Part shown: positions 9,721 to 22,903 of the stretch, piece by piece
Layout: each line of letters opens with the position of its first letter
How positions within the stretch are numbered: position 1 is the first letter of the stretch
Source of the DNA: Marsupella aquatica
Taxonomy: Eukaryota > Marchantiophyta
Assembly: GCA_973895155.1 (NCBI GenBank)
Contig: OZ316898.1
Coordinates: forward strand, 19,096,001 to 19,160,000
Direction of reading: 5' to 3'
Length of the DNA stretch: 64,000 nucleotides
Notes under the pieces: generated by a model
The model's input: only the letters and a program-made list of their open reading frames with translations
Databases searched by the model: none
What the model was told of the DNA's origin: nothing
Made by a program: the position numbers and the translations under genes

Positions 9721-12700
9721 TGCAAAAAAAAAATTTGATAGAGGGCAGAATTTTCTCTCTCCTATTTTTCATTTTGTAAAGAATGAAGAATATTTATTTA
9801 TTTTGTTGGGGGGGGGGGGGTTGGGGTCTATTATTGTGTTTGATATGATGAGTCTTTTGATTTCTTCATTTCTTATTACCAAGGTTGTATTTTTTTTCTC
9901 TTTGTCAAACAGTAAGTTTATTCTGATTTTATTGTTATTTGTACAAAGGAAAAATTGAAAGATGGATAGAATAGAACTGACAATTTCACATTAATTGTTT
10001 TTAAATCAAAATAGATTTTCAATTACTCTACATTCATTATTGATTTGTAGTCTAGATCCAAAAAAACACTTGTCATCAAAGGAATCCCAGGCATGCACGG
10101 AGGGGAGGACATCATGAGGGTACAATTTTACATGAATTGTTTTAATATGAAAATTGTTTTCTAATTATTCTACATTCATGATTGATGTGCATTCAAAAGG
10201 TGAATATGGGTAGTAAGTCATATACAATAGAGCCAAAAACTTGTCATGAAGGAGTGTCATGCATGAGGACAGGCATGCATGGAGAGTTAGGAGGTACTGT
10301 ACCCTCACCAGGAGTGTAAGAAAAGTACCTTCTGTTGTACCTGGCAGTCAAGTGCGTCAGTGCGTGGGAGGGCAAGGAGGGGAGCCTCCGACAGTACCTG
10401 TTGTACCGGCTGATGATTATCCCCACATTAATGGCCGATGCAAGGCGTAGAGGCGTAGGATAGAGCGAGGCCACGGAATGATGGACAGTATTGCGGGGCG
10501 TGGGAGGCCTCGCAAGGGAGGGTGAGCACTGATCAAGTGGATACAAAAAATACCCCAAAATATCTAACGGTCAATTTTGATTCCCGCCAATATTGGATTT
10601 AGTAACGGGATGAAGGACTGAAATGGCGGGAATATTATAGTTGTAGATTACATATCACTACAAGACAAAAAAGAGGCATGTTCCAAGATGAACATGCTAT
10701 ATCACGCAAGTTTCAGTCAAGTTTTTAATTTGGCATTACAAACAGAATATCTGAAGCTGGCCACGTTGTCGAGTGTACCCAAAAACAATAATGATCCACA
10801 GTACTCAATAACACTAGCTCAATGCTGTCGCTGCTGCTACTTCTTGTGCGCACAAACAATCATTCCAAACAACCTGCATTCGACAACTCTTAGAATTTCC
10901 AAGCATGACACAACTCAGAAAGTTTTGGAAGTTTCCAAGTCTTTCAATTTCTCTCCTCTATATCATTCAAGATCGTAGTGCTTGACTCTCTATATGTACA
11001 TCATACTTGCTCCCCTTCAATAATTGTACATGTAATTAATTCCATCTCATCCAATGTTTTGATTACAGAAGTCCATTGTGCGAAAGGTTGCTCGACCAGT
11101 ACTACCTAGCCTGTGGTCAAGAGGGAGGTTGAGGTACCAAAGGAGGCAATATGGTACTAGCTCAAGAAATGAGACAAACAAGACTGAGAATGTCATTGAG
11201 ATCTGGTTGAGCATAATCACTACCAAGGCTGGGCACACTTCCAAAAGGTTGGCTTGGGACACGTCCCAAAATATGTGCACACTAACATTTGGCTCACCTT
11301 TAGCCTTCCAAAACTTGTGGGCACACTTCCAAATTAAGGATCTATAAACCTTTCAATCTCATCAAAATAATCCTGGCCATTCCATGTGACTTACATTTTG
11401 GTCATTTTGGAATATCCTGACTGTAGGAAAAAGGAGGAGGTCCTTTACGAGGAGAAAATGACGATCCTTTTGTACCCCTCAAACTTGCAGTTGACCTTGT
11501 TTCATTGAGTGGCCGGTTACCATTTTTCATGATTGAAGCCAATTACTGAAGTCATCCAATCTGAGGTTAATATTCAGTTAGTACAAACGAGAGGACCAGG
11601 GAGAGGACACAAACATAAAGCAATCATTCCGGAGAATGTAGCCTGGGAGAGAAAAATTGTGATAGGAGCACAAGACCTTCCAGACAGTTCTAATATCCCC
11701 AAACTTTCAATTGGAAGATTCTTTAGGGTTTAGGGTTTAGCCTCAATCCAAGCAAGGTCATATACCATATGCAAAGTTTTTGGGTAGTATACACCCTAAA
11801 CCACAAGGAAAATTGGTTTTGGTTAGTATTTGTCTACCCCTAACTATATGGAGTGTATTACTAAATTTGGTAAATATATAAATAAAAACCCCCATAATTT
11901 TCATAGTTTGCATAATTCTTGAAATTGTTTCAACACCCGTATTGTTCTTCAACAAAACTTTTAAAGTTTTTTTCCCGGCCCAATCAAATTTAAAAACCAT
12001 AACTTATTTGTGTGCATGATGCGTTGGTTATAGAACTGCAGACCCTGAGGTTGCGCTCAGAATAGAAGCAAAAACTTGCAATTCACATCATAGATTCCTT
12101 GGTTTCCAATACACTGTCCAATAGTAAAGGGCCGTCAAGTCATGGTGAGGATGTTATTCCTATGAAAGCAAAGAAGAGAAAAGGTCTCTCCAGATAGTGC
12201 AAACAACATGGCTTCGGTAATTTGTGACTCTTTATCCTTCACAGCAGTTTCCAAAGCTAATAGGTTCACAATAGAAGTTTGATTACATTAGTATTGCTAA
12301 ATTATGAACCATTATGTATCCAAATATGGTCGCGATGGTCGTGGATTCACAAATCCGGTGCAAGACAACTAGTATCTAAACAAGTTGCAAAGTCAATAAG
12401 ATCCCAAATGGAGTGCGATGTATTTAGCTTTGCAACATCAAGTTGCAAGATTTAGAGCATGGGATATTGTGATGCGTGTTTCATCACAAATTATCTGAAG
12501 GCGCTGACATTGCAAGATCTTCCTGACACCAAAAACCACCTTTGCAAAAGGGGCCAATAGGTAGTAGCACTGTTGTATTTGCCTTGGGCCTTGAGAGTAG
12601 GACCAATATCTTATCTTTATGAGAAAAAACTTGTTTCTTTCATTTGCTTTGACATACTTTCTAGCAACTTGAATTGAAAACCTGTTAAAGTTTTTTCCAA

Positions 12701-15700
12701 TTCTAGAATTGTAGAGATACTTATGGTGACTTATGGAGTTCTATGCATTTGAGATCAAATATGCATCTTATTTCTACTTTGAATTAGAGTGAGTTTATAT
12801 TATGTAACTTAACCAATTGAAGTGGTAGGTCATTGACTAAAAATTCAAAGATGTTCATGATTATAAGAAGGAAGAGACAACCAGACAGATATTTTACTTT
12901 TACATGGATGACAAGGAGCAACACAATAAGTAGTTTGTGGACCCGTTGCTACATTTTTTAGGCCTTGTTTGAGTAAGAATAATGTATGTTGCAAGCCTAG
13001 AGAGGCATGACGTTGTAGTAGCTCACTCTATTTGTTCAACTGTTGTGGCTTACTTTTTCCAACTATTGTGCCTTACTCTTCCCTTTCTGGGGTTTCACAG
13101 ATTTCCCTTAAAAAAAAGAAAAAGTGTGCAATATTAACTTTAACTCAAGTTGTGAGAGGCTATTATGGTCCAAAATGCTCTGGTATCACAGATTATTATG
13201 ATGAGATAGTTTTACAAATTTCAGTGAAAGGATAGGAGAAATTACCTCTATTTTGCAATCTTCTTCTTAATGACCAGGAAAATAAGGGCTTTTAGCTTGA
13301 GTTTTGAGAGGCTAATACGGTCCATCATGCTCTGCTAGCAGACATTAAAACACTTAAGATCTATGAGATATTTTCATTAATTTAGAACATTAATTAATAA
13401 ACCCAAGGCACAGGTTTTTTAACGTTAGTTGATTAATTTGGGCATTGGATGCCCAATTGGATGGCACTATACTCGACCACTGAAGTGCCCTAGGCACTCA
13501 ATTTGAGTTGAGAAGACTACTTTCTCAAGATCAATTGAGGAATCCACTTAATATTCTCCACAATGAACCCTAAGCTTTCTAGTAGCTGAGTCCTGTTTGT
13601 AGAATATTTGTTGCCCGATTTGTCAATGTGTTTTCAAATAATTGGTAATTTTGGAGATTTCACTAAAGTTTGACTTTGGCAAGTTTTGAATTAGAGGTTA
13701 ATAGTCCCCCAAGCGCGGTTATCACAAGCAATTGTCAAAATCAGGCCTTTTCACTACATGCAATCAAATTCTCATGCTAAGAGAGTCAATAGTCAGCTAA
13801 GAGGGTCAATAGTCAATCAGTGGCAAGTCCATTTGAAACTAGATCAATGTCTGATCCAATGAATTGTATCAATTCATTGAGTTCAAATTCCAACCACAGT
13901 TGGCAGTTTGCCTGAATTGCAAAAGGCTGGAAGTCTTACTCCATGTGCCAGCTACCCTTTATCAAAGAATTTAGCAAGTTAGTTATTAGTCATTGTTTAT
14001 TATATGACGGGTTATATGAAAATACTTTTTACATCTTTGAATTTAATTTTAAATTGGATATGTATTTAACTAAAATGGTTACATAGTGACAATTTTACCT
14101 GTCTTGCTCTTTGCATTTCTAAATTTTTACATTTTTTTTATGCCATGGCATCCCAAAATTTACACCCAAATTGACGCAAACACGAATGAAAATTGTAAGT
14201 TTTGATTCACGAAACTCACAGGTCTTGTTTGTTGCAATTGTTGTTGATGTGGCACTCGCTAGCCAGGAATTTTGGAAGAGACCTCTCATGGGGTCCGTAG
14301 CCATTTTCCCACATATTATTTTTGTTTACAAAACTTTTGAGATGGTATGCATATGTCTTGCGCATATCTTTGACTATGAAGTTCTTGGGGGTTTCACTTC
14401 TACAAATTGACACATCACGTACAACAAATTAAGAATATGGTCATTTTATTGGTTCTAAGTGAAGACTTGAGAATTTTCAGGGGATAACATCAAGGTCTTT
14501 TAAATCAACTTTGAGACTTATAAGAACATTTGAGTATTTTTAATGAAAATTTTGGAATATTTCATGAATATTGCAACTTAATAGGGGTTTAAAAGTAATT
14601 ACTTAAATTCTCTATTCCAGCTAAGTATGCTATCGGGCAACATGAAAAGTGTTTAGCAACCAGCAATAAGTAGGAAAACCAGCACCACCAGTATTGTACT
14701 ACCACATAAGTAATGAATCCTCTTGGAGATATAAATGTTCAACTTGAGAGTTTTGTGTGGTTTCCCAAATATCTGTAAAACTTTGAAAGTCCTGAAAAGG
14801 CAAGAGTCTTCTATGCTGCAAGGTCATGCTAAAAAATTGTGAGTCCAAAAATTAAAGTTGCTTTCACAAATGGCTTGCATGAGAATAAATTGACCATGTG
14901 TTGCTTGCATGTTTGTAATCACAATAGTCAGTGGAATTTGTTCCGTGAAATAACTTCACTTGAAAACTCATGGCATAAATTACAACACAACATTTGGAAA
15001 ATTTTGCAATTGGCGGAATTCCTTTTTCTTTGAGTGCCATGGCCTCTCCTTATGCAAACTCAAATGCATCATCCCCTGCCTACACATGTAAAGCAATAAC
15101 AAACTGCCAAATCATATTTGAAATGCAGGCTAGGGACAAAAATTATACCCCCAAACATTTGGAATTGTCAACTTAGCAAACAACCAGTGGAAAATCTACC
15201 CAGTGCTAAGGCAACTTGCTGCAGCTCAACATAAATGCCTTGTTTGACAAATTGCATGGCTAGCTAGGTGGGGAATGTGTGGTTGGATCCAAGGTTAGAT
15301 CTTCTTGAAAGGCCGGTTGTAAATGTACATGAATGTTGCAGGTGACATCTAAAATCACTTGAAGTGAATAGGATTATCTTTGAAGACTTGCACACATAAG
15401 GTACCAGCCGGGGTACTGGCCACTTCACTCTCTTTGAGTCTTTGACCTTGGCCCGGACCTTGGCTCAATACAATTTCTAGAACAAAGCAATAGTCCCAAG
15501 GTGGTTACCTTGGGTCATTTTCCACGGGTTCTACCAAAATTGGTGACTTTTATGCTCAAACTTTGGAATCTTTTCCAAACTCTTATTTGATATTGGAGTT
15601 CACATTGAATTATTGGTCATTTAGGTGTGGTGGGCCCACCCATAAAATTCACAGTCTGAGATCCAGTGCACATTTACCTTGAATGGGAACCGGATTATGT

Positions 15701-15984
15701 TCATTCACAATGCTATGGCTTCATTTTCTGCAAAAAATGGATTGGGAGAAACATGTTGGGTTTTAGCATCTTGTACAATAAAGATGTTAAGCATTTACTC
15801 TCAGGTCTAGGGTTATGATTGTAACCATAGTTAAAGCTAACCTTAGTTGCGTGTTTGGTTAGGTTAATCATGTTGCACACTATATTCAAAGTGATGTTTG
15901 CTTGGATAGGAGTAACTAAGGTTCATTGTTATGGAGCCAGTTTAGGGTTAGGGAGAACTTGTATTGCGGAGGCCTGTATGGTTG
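9721..15984. other. Long gene-free AT-rich region
   Basis: I find no supported gene. It holds a G12 run (about 9811-9822), a telomere-like TTTAGGGTTTAGGGTTTAG at about 11722-11740, and scattered ORFs of 60-96 codons without motifs. The ORF at 11078-11347 reads smoothly but has no recognisable domain, so I do not call it. Confidence 0.5.
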
Positions 15985-16122
15985 ATGGGCCTAGAGTGCA
16001 GTAAAGTTCTCATGTGTTCTCATGGATGTAGTCTCACCTGAGGTGAACTGCATATGGGCCTAGAGTGCAGTAAAGTTCTCATGTGTTCTCATGGATGTAG
16101 TCTCACCTGAGGTGAACTGCAT
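15985..16122. repeat. Perfect 69-bp tandem duplication
   Basis: The 69-base unit beginning ATGGGCCTAGAGTGCAG at 15985 is repeated without change from 16054. Perfect identity points to a recent slippage or unequal-exchange event. Confidence 0.9.
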
Positions 16123-18003
16123 ATCTCTGGGTGTTGGGTTGGATGATCATGAGCTTACGGTGGTGAATGTGGTCTTTGCTCAACAAAAATCACCCCCAAA
16201 AGAGATGCTTGTGTTGTAAGGAAGGAGAGTGGACCCAATCATTTTTTTCTTGTTTTAAATTAGCCAAGGTAAGTGGCTATTATTTTACACTTTACACAAG
16301 TAGAAACCTCACCTATTGTAGATCACACGTCTGGTTATTGAGTATTTTATTTCAATTATATAGTATTTTATGACTTTTGTAGAGTATTTCACTGCTAACT
16401 CTCCACTAGGTGGTGGAGAATGAGACATTTCTATTGTATTTTTAGTCTGAATATCATTAGCCTACCTGGTTTTTAGGTAAGTGATTGACTAAGTTTCGCA
16501 CACAAAAACTGACTGAGTGGACCCTGTGCCTAACAAAGTAACAAGAGATGCTGTTGAGGTAGGGACAGAAAGTGGTCCATAGGTGCGCCGACTGTCAGTT
16601 CGTCCTTCCAGAACAATTCTGATACAGAATGCTGACCTTGTGAGGTCTCCGAGTCTTCTCCTACGTTAGACTGCAGGATCGCTACTTTGTGGATCAGGGT
16701 CGTCTCTGAGTCTTCTCCTCATCTCCTGACTCTCATCATGCAGTCGGCGGTCAGCAACGGGGGGCGGTGCTTTTCGGAGCCTTTTTGGAGCTGTCCTGTT
16801 TGTAGCCGGATGTCCTGGGCGAAGCGTCCAAACTCTGGGCCCGGTATTTCAGGTAAGGACCTGGTCAGCTAATGTAGATCCAAGAGGGCCATGGGGTTCT
16901 GCAGAAGTCCTGCTGAAGGGTTTTTGTTCTTTTTTGGTCTTTCTCACGAGGTCTACTGCGGTGATGGACAGCTATCCTCAGTAGGCCCATCTTCCAGTCG
17001 GGACAGCCCTCACTCCGTGAAGTGTAAGACGCGCATTCCCGCTTCATCGCTGCTCCAATCGAGAGGTGTGAAGTGATGTGTCTTCACGTATTGTTTCGTT
17101 TTTCTCTAGAAAATTAGAGAACTGCAATCGATGAAGTCAGACGGTACTGTTTTGGACTGTTTCTGAGTAATCTCAGACATTTCATTCTTCGATCTCGATC
17201 ATAGTAAGAATGACTGGTTTCACAATCAAATTATATAATAAGTACACCAACTTTATAGAATCATCATTCATTGGAACAATCGCCCTCGCATTTACCCGAA
17301 AATATAAAATCTTCGCCCATAGCACAACCTGAATATGGTGCCACGAATTGGTCTTTCACAACCCACAACAAAGCTTCGCAGATGGTTTGGTAAGCCTTAG
17401 GCTAAAACCACTACCGCGACGGTGAACGCTCTGCATGGGCACAAGCAGACGGGGCTGAGCACATAGGTTTTAGCACTTTTGAATTAATTAAGAATATATA
17501 GGCACATACATGCTACGCGAAATCCGATTCAAAAGCCCTGTTGCTACTACGGTTTGCAAGTTAGTGTGCTTGCTCTCTCTTGACAAAGGTCCCCCTTTGG
17601 TACTGTAATTGTCTTCAAGATTGTTGCAATCATGTCCCACCTTAACTTTACTGTGGTCTCGTGCTGGGGAAATGGTGTGAGTAGCTGCTGTGTGAATCCA
17701 TCTGCTTGCCACTGGTCTTTGAGTGCTTTTCGCTCCGTCACTGAACAGGAAGATTGTGTACGCAGCCATTGCAACAAAAGAAGACTGGTCTTTGAGGGTT
17801 GTTCCCTTTTCCACGGAACAGAAGACTGTGTACGTTCCTCTTTGCCGTACATGAAGATGATATTTACAATCTTTCCTTTCTTGCTTTAAGTCCCTGTTCG
17901 TGTACTGTCTCGTCGCTTTTCACTCAGCGGTCAGTAGAGAGAAAGCATTTCTCGCTCACAAGTCACATCCAGTGGCCTAGTACGGTCAAATGATACCTCC
18001 TGC
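16123..18003. other. Gene-free region with an imperfect internal duplication
   Basis: No gene supported. Around 17708-17836 two stretches share ACTGGTCTTTGAG and then GAACAG-AAGA-TGTGTACG about 76 bases apart, an imperfect direct duplication. ORFs on both strands are short and unrecognised. Confidence 0.4.
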
Positions 18004-18200
18004 TGCATAATAATCGTTGCGTGAAGTCCACATTATTATGGGAGGTACAAGGTCATTGAAATCCAGTACCAAGATTTTGTTTACATTCGCCGAAGTTGGC
18101 AATGCATAATAATCGTTGCGTGAAGTCCACATTATTATGGGAGGTACAAGGTCATTGAAATCCAGTACCAAGATTTGTTTACATTCGCCGAAGTTGGCAA
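18004..18200. repeat. 99/98-bp tandem duplication
   Basis: The unit TGCATAATAATCGTTGCGTG... at 18004-18102 is repeated at 18103-18200. The only difference I see is one T in a T-run (ATTTTG against ATTTG). Each unit also holds a small inverted pair, CATAATAAT against ATTATTATG. Confidence 0.9.
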
Positions 18201-18430
18201 ATTAGCCGAAGTTATCTCGAGACTTGATTTGCGAACTTGTCCTTAAGGGCATTAACCTGAGATGATCAGAACAATTTCAGAGTTAATAATAATTTAGGCG
18301 ATGGCTGCTCGGGTGGTTGCTTAGAATCATGATCGATGTTCACTCAAGTGTACTTGTCTCTCACACCGTCATTCTGCCTTCGTTGGAACGAAGCCGTCAA
18401 ATTGTCACAGAGAGCTTCAATCCTGCTGCC

Positions 18431-18780
18431 CTATATATCCTTCCAGTTTAAATTCAGTGTATTACAATTTGGACGAAGTCCAAGGAGATGCAAGAAGTCC
18501 ATGATCAGATGAACAGTTTCCCTAATCTGTTCTCTTACCGCCATCCAGACACTCTTATCGGCTTTCACTATGATCCCGGTCAGAAACACTGCTGATTCTA
18601 ACGAGATTCTATCCTTGCACGGTTGCAATACTTCTGATCTTATACCAATCTTTGTAAATGTAGTGATCGTCTTCGATCCTCCTTCGCCATTGCAGTCGTC
18701 GTCGTCGTCGTCGTTGGGTGAACTAGTTTCCGCATCGAAGCCTGATTGTCCGGCTTGAGCACATACGCAAAACTGTACCG
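18431..18780 (-). CDS. Unrecognised coding-like terminal exon
   Basis: On the minus strand a frame runs open from a possible acceptor (GTACAG, about 18773-18778) to TAG 18431-18433, roughly 114 codons, with no ATG at its 5' end, as expected for a last exon. In order it has a Cys/Gln/Gly start, a run of six Asp (about 18694-18711), a basic/Thr patch, then a well-formed helical part (SLESAVFLTGIIVKADKSVW and REQIRETVHLIMDFLHLL). The helical composition suggests real protein. I do not recognise the family and did not find an upstream exon, so it may be a relic. Confidence 0.4.
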
Positions 18781-18900
18781 CTCACATTCGGCCTGTTGGC
18801 CTGTACATCACTCTGTGCAGACAAAGTGGAGGTCCATCCGGGCTTTTTAGTTTCCATTTACTCGAAAACCGCACATCATATAAGATTAACAAAATTACAT

Positions 18901-19247
18901 GCCAGGTTTGACTTTGCCCATCAAATTGGGGTATTTTTGCTCTAAAATTGCAAACCCGCACACCCGGTCTCCCAGACTTGGGGTCGGTCCGGGTGTGAGG
19001 GTCAACCCGGGCTAGCCCGGGCCGGGATCGGGCCGGGTGTTTAGGGGGTTCAGGATGGGTTGGGAGGCCAGGGAGGGGTTTGGGAGGCCGGGTGTGGGCC
19101 GGGTTTGGGTGGGCTTGGGCGGGATCCGGGCGGGTCTCGACTCCGGGGATTGGGGGAGTCCAGGGGAATATTGGGGACTATACGTGAAACTGGCCATTTT
19201 GGGACCATCATTTGACTGTTTTATGTGCCTGTCAGGTTAAACCTGGC
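18901..19247. mobile_element. GC-rich MITE-like insertion
   Basis: It begins GCCAGGTTTGAC and ends GTTAAACCTGGC, imperfect 12-base terminal inverted repeats. TTACAT flanks it on both sides as an apparent target duplication (it can also be read as 8 bp with one mismatch, as in hAT elements). The inside is a G-rich run of CGGG/TGGG-type short repeats with no coding capacity. A longer relative lies at 29102-29711 in the same orientation. Confidence 0.65.
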
Positions 19248-22240
19248 TTACATGTTCATAGCCTTTCACAATGTGGCCTTAAATGTCTCATTGACATGCG
19301 ATACCTTTCAAAGGAGACATACCCGGCTAAACCTCTGTCTCGCATAACAGGATATCACTGAAGGACACAGACCCCACTGAAGACATACCCTAATGAACCT
19401 CCTGATGCACTGGGCCTGACTGCACCATCCATGTATTTCCAAAGGCAAGGGTGGGAAGCTTTCCAGCCCTTGGACAACCCTACACTAAACCTCTAATTGC
19501 CTTATGAAATAAAATAAAATGTACACTTGTTGCAAACTCTGTAGTTGGAGTGAAATAAGGATTGAACGAGATCTGTGTCAAATTATGTTATCAAAGAAAT
19601 GTTAGTTTCCCTGAAAATATCCAAAGTGCAAAGGGCTGCATGCTTGAGGGTTCTCAAAGGCAAGTTGGCTCTAAAGAAAACCTTGAATGATTTGGTGTAA
19701 GAACATTAGAGTACTAGCCTGATGATTTATTGTTACTTGAAGGTAAATAGAGATAACACCAACAACAAAAATTCCTTAAATTATGTACAGTGCATCTTTG
19801 CCCTGTCTGTGTTTCCTGTATGCACTTCGTTTTCCCCTAGTCATATATAGTCTAGAGGCTTCACTCTAGACAAGACAATAGCCCACTTACTCTAGAAACT
19901 CACCCTGAACTGTAGGTTTTAATCTCGCTTTATTAGTAAGATTGATACAATTCAATTAACACAATTGAATTAAAAATCTTAAATAAAGCCACCTCTGATC
20001 TAACTTTATGGAACATTGTTAGAGTTATATTATCAAATTTGGTATAAAATGGGGAGAAAAATTGGCTACTGGTGGGATCCAAGCAGTTTTGCCCATTTGT
20101 CCTTTAGTTTGCCTGTATTTTTTGCTTTATGGAACACCCAAGGCAAAGACTGGTGGCAAGTATTGGCAAGTCCCCTAACCAGTTAGCTGCCTCTAGGTGG
20201 CCACTACTAAAAGCTCAACTGAGCATAATTGGCTGGTACTAGGATCCCATTGGGCACTACAGTTTTGAGTGTTTGCCCTGTGACTATTTTTTCCGATAAT
20301 TTTCTTTGGATGGAACAGCCAAGCCAAATTGAGTGTGTGATGGTTTTTGGCAGATAGATAATAAAAAATCAAGGCTGCTATATGGCCGGACACTCTTTGG
20401 CTATCTTGTCTCATTCAAATTGATTGCAATATATTTTTATGTTAATCTGGCCTACTCCATGCTTTAGCCATGTACAATTTAGAATTTAGTCATTTTTGGC
20501 AGCCCCTTAAAATGAATTTTTCATTTCCTTATTTATCATCAGGTTCCCTAATTAAAAGTTACTTATTATTTTGAGGGGCATATTTCCTTACTTGCACAAA
20601 AAGTTTGACCATTCAACTAGTACTCTGATAATTGATGAGTGCATCTTATATATATGCCATTGGTTACGAAGCTTACATTGTTCATGGTTTATTGATCAAC
20701 AGGTGTCACCTAAAATAGAGAGCCCTGCCAAATAGAGCAGAAAATTTAAAAAGAACTTACATTGTTCATGGTTTATTGATCAACAGTTGCAAAACTTCTG
20801 TTTTGGCAATTTAATATGAAGCTATATAGCATGTTCGTTCTAAGACACAGCTATTTTAACTTATTGACAATAATGTCAATTGTATCCTATCAAATAGCAA
20901 TTATAGCATAATATTCAAATGCATTAAAATAAGGAATCAAATAAATAAATAGAAACTACCGTACTTTTTAGGTGAAAAACAAGTACATAACTTATAAGTC
21001 AATGTACCTTAGAGGTATAGTATTTTTTGGTTGACAGAAAAGTATGTTAGCTTTATACTCTAGCTTTGTACTCTATTTTTAGGCCCTATTGAAAGATTCA
21101 CTATTTAGGTGACACCTGTTAGCCTCTAAACCATAAGGGTTGGAAAGTTTTTCACCAATGGACATATAAACTACAGGGCATCTCTGGTTTTCGTACTGGG
21201 TGCATCCTGGTGAGTCTGACCATCTAGTGCAATAGAGAATGAATGGCAGAAAAAAAATCTCATCAAATACATGATAAGCTATCACAATAAAACATATCAA
21301 ATCATAAACTTGAAATAATTAAAGGGGTTAAATAATTTGTCAAATTCAAACCAATACAAAGTGAAATGATACACTAGGCCAGATTTAAAAGAAAATTCAG
21401 AACTCATATGTCTAATAAGACAAAATAAGGTAGAAGGTGTTGGCCATATAGCAATGTTGGAAGTTTGGCAATTTAATATGAAGCTATACAACTATCAGAT
21501 TCTGGATTTGGCTTGAGTTATGAGGACTGAGCTATAAATTCCAATAATGCTAATTTTGAGCTGTTATTGTTGCCTTTAATGCTTTAGTGACCTTACTACA
21601 TTTAAAAGCCAGAACATGCTTAGTTTTTTAGGTACTATTCTACTAAGTAGAGAATTTTAGTAAAAGAGTTGATCCAAGCGTTGACTGGGCGTTGTCTCCA
21701 TGTATCCCTGAAAATTTCAAAGAAAAAATCAGGAAGGGCACTAAGACTCTTGCAGGCATTCTTTAGTGTCCAGTGCCATGCAGTCCCAGAAATGACAAGG
21801 ACAAGGCCGAGGTGCCAACTGGTTGTACAGTCTACTGTGCATAAGTGCACCATGTATAAGTGCATTTAATGTGTAATTGCAGGTTGGTCATGTACTCTCA
21901 AATAATATAATATTTTTCTTTGTAAATGCACCAAAAAATGTACATTGTATAAGTGCAGGTTGATGTCAGTAAAAACAAAATGGAATATATAAGTGCATTT
22001 TTATATATATATGCATTAATCAATTACTATAACACATATATTAGACAAGCTTATTGATAAGTGCAGGATCGGACAACTACAGTACACATGATACCTCACG
22101 TATGACATAGCACATAACCTGTATAAGTGCATAAATGATACCTCAGCACTTATGACATAGTCTGTAACATATAACATGGATAAGTGCAAGTTTTGGGGTG
22201 TCTTCATGGGTAGATTCCATATTCACTTGTTCAGTTGCAC
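19248..22240. other. Gene-free AT-rich region with repeats
   Basis: It contains a 423-bp inverted-repeat unit (20698-21120, listed separately), a 31-base direct repeat (20672-20702 and 20756-20786), a second direct pair TTTGGCAATTTAATATGAAG (about 20802 and 21466), and at least seven ATAAGTGCA motifs between about 21838 and 22190. No gene supported. Confidence 0.45.
20698..21120. mobile_element. Possible MITE, 423 bp with 20-bp inverted ends
   Basis: The left end AACAGGTGTCACCTAAAAT (then AG) and the right end, read on the other strand, AACAGGTGTCACCTAAATAG differ by one base. The inside is AT-rich and non-coding. I do not see a clean target duplication, so this is an inverted-repeat unit of probable transposon origin only. 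Confidence 0.45.
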
Positions 22241-22376
22241 TTTCAATTCAGCAGACAGAAACGTCGTTCCGCAGTCGATCCTGGTCATTCCCAGACGTCA
22301 AGCTCCGATCATGAACTAATGGAAAGTACCAGTTGTTGTACACATTGCGGGGTAAATTTCCAATGAAGGTCGAGTT

Positions 22377-22478
22377 TGTCTTTCAAATCCGGTAGTCCAC
22401 CGAGACGACCGATGTGCGCTGCCAACCTGTCTTTCAAATCCGGTAGTCAACCGAGACGACCGATGTGCGCTGCCAACC
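22377..22478. repeat. 51-bp tandem duplication
   Basis: The unit TGTCTTTCAAATCCGGTAGT... at 22377-22427 is repeated at 22428-22478 with one substitution (CCAC against CAAC). It lies downstream of PLAC8 A and is absent from the matching part of copy B. A C10-like run follows at about 22484. Confidence 0.88.
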
Positions 22479-22903
22479 TGCCGGCCCCCCCCCCCTTCAA
22501 ACACTAACCGGTATAAAAAGAATTTATAGCTACAGAAACAGCTATTTCAGGAATGCCCAAATCTACCGTGAGCTAGACGATCGGACCCAGCAAATATTCA
22601 GGGCCGATCATCAACAAATGCAACATATATACAGCCTGTTAGTCTTTCACTTCTCACTCTATTCTGGTGACACATATAATGAACACTCTCATCGTATATT
22701 TCTTTGCGTGAAAGAGCCGGACTACAGGATGATGATTCACTGGGTGCCTCATGATCGATCATACACAAATCTGTCAAAAGTACAGCAGATAATGCCGGAC
22801 CAGATCGCTGCAAGGAGCAGCTGGATTGGTTGATTCGGATCGAACGGATCCAGAGTTGAAGTATTATTCGTTTGAATGTCGCGATGAAACGGGTTCAAAG
22901 TCA

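Noticed and set aside
9366-9725. 119-codon Phe/Ser/Leu-rich ORF on the minus strand
   Set aside because: It is the complement of the purine minisatellite; composition follows the repeat.
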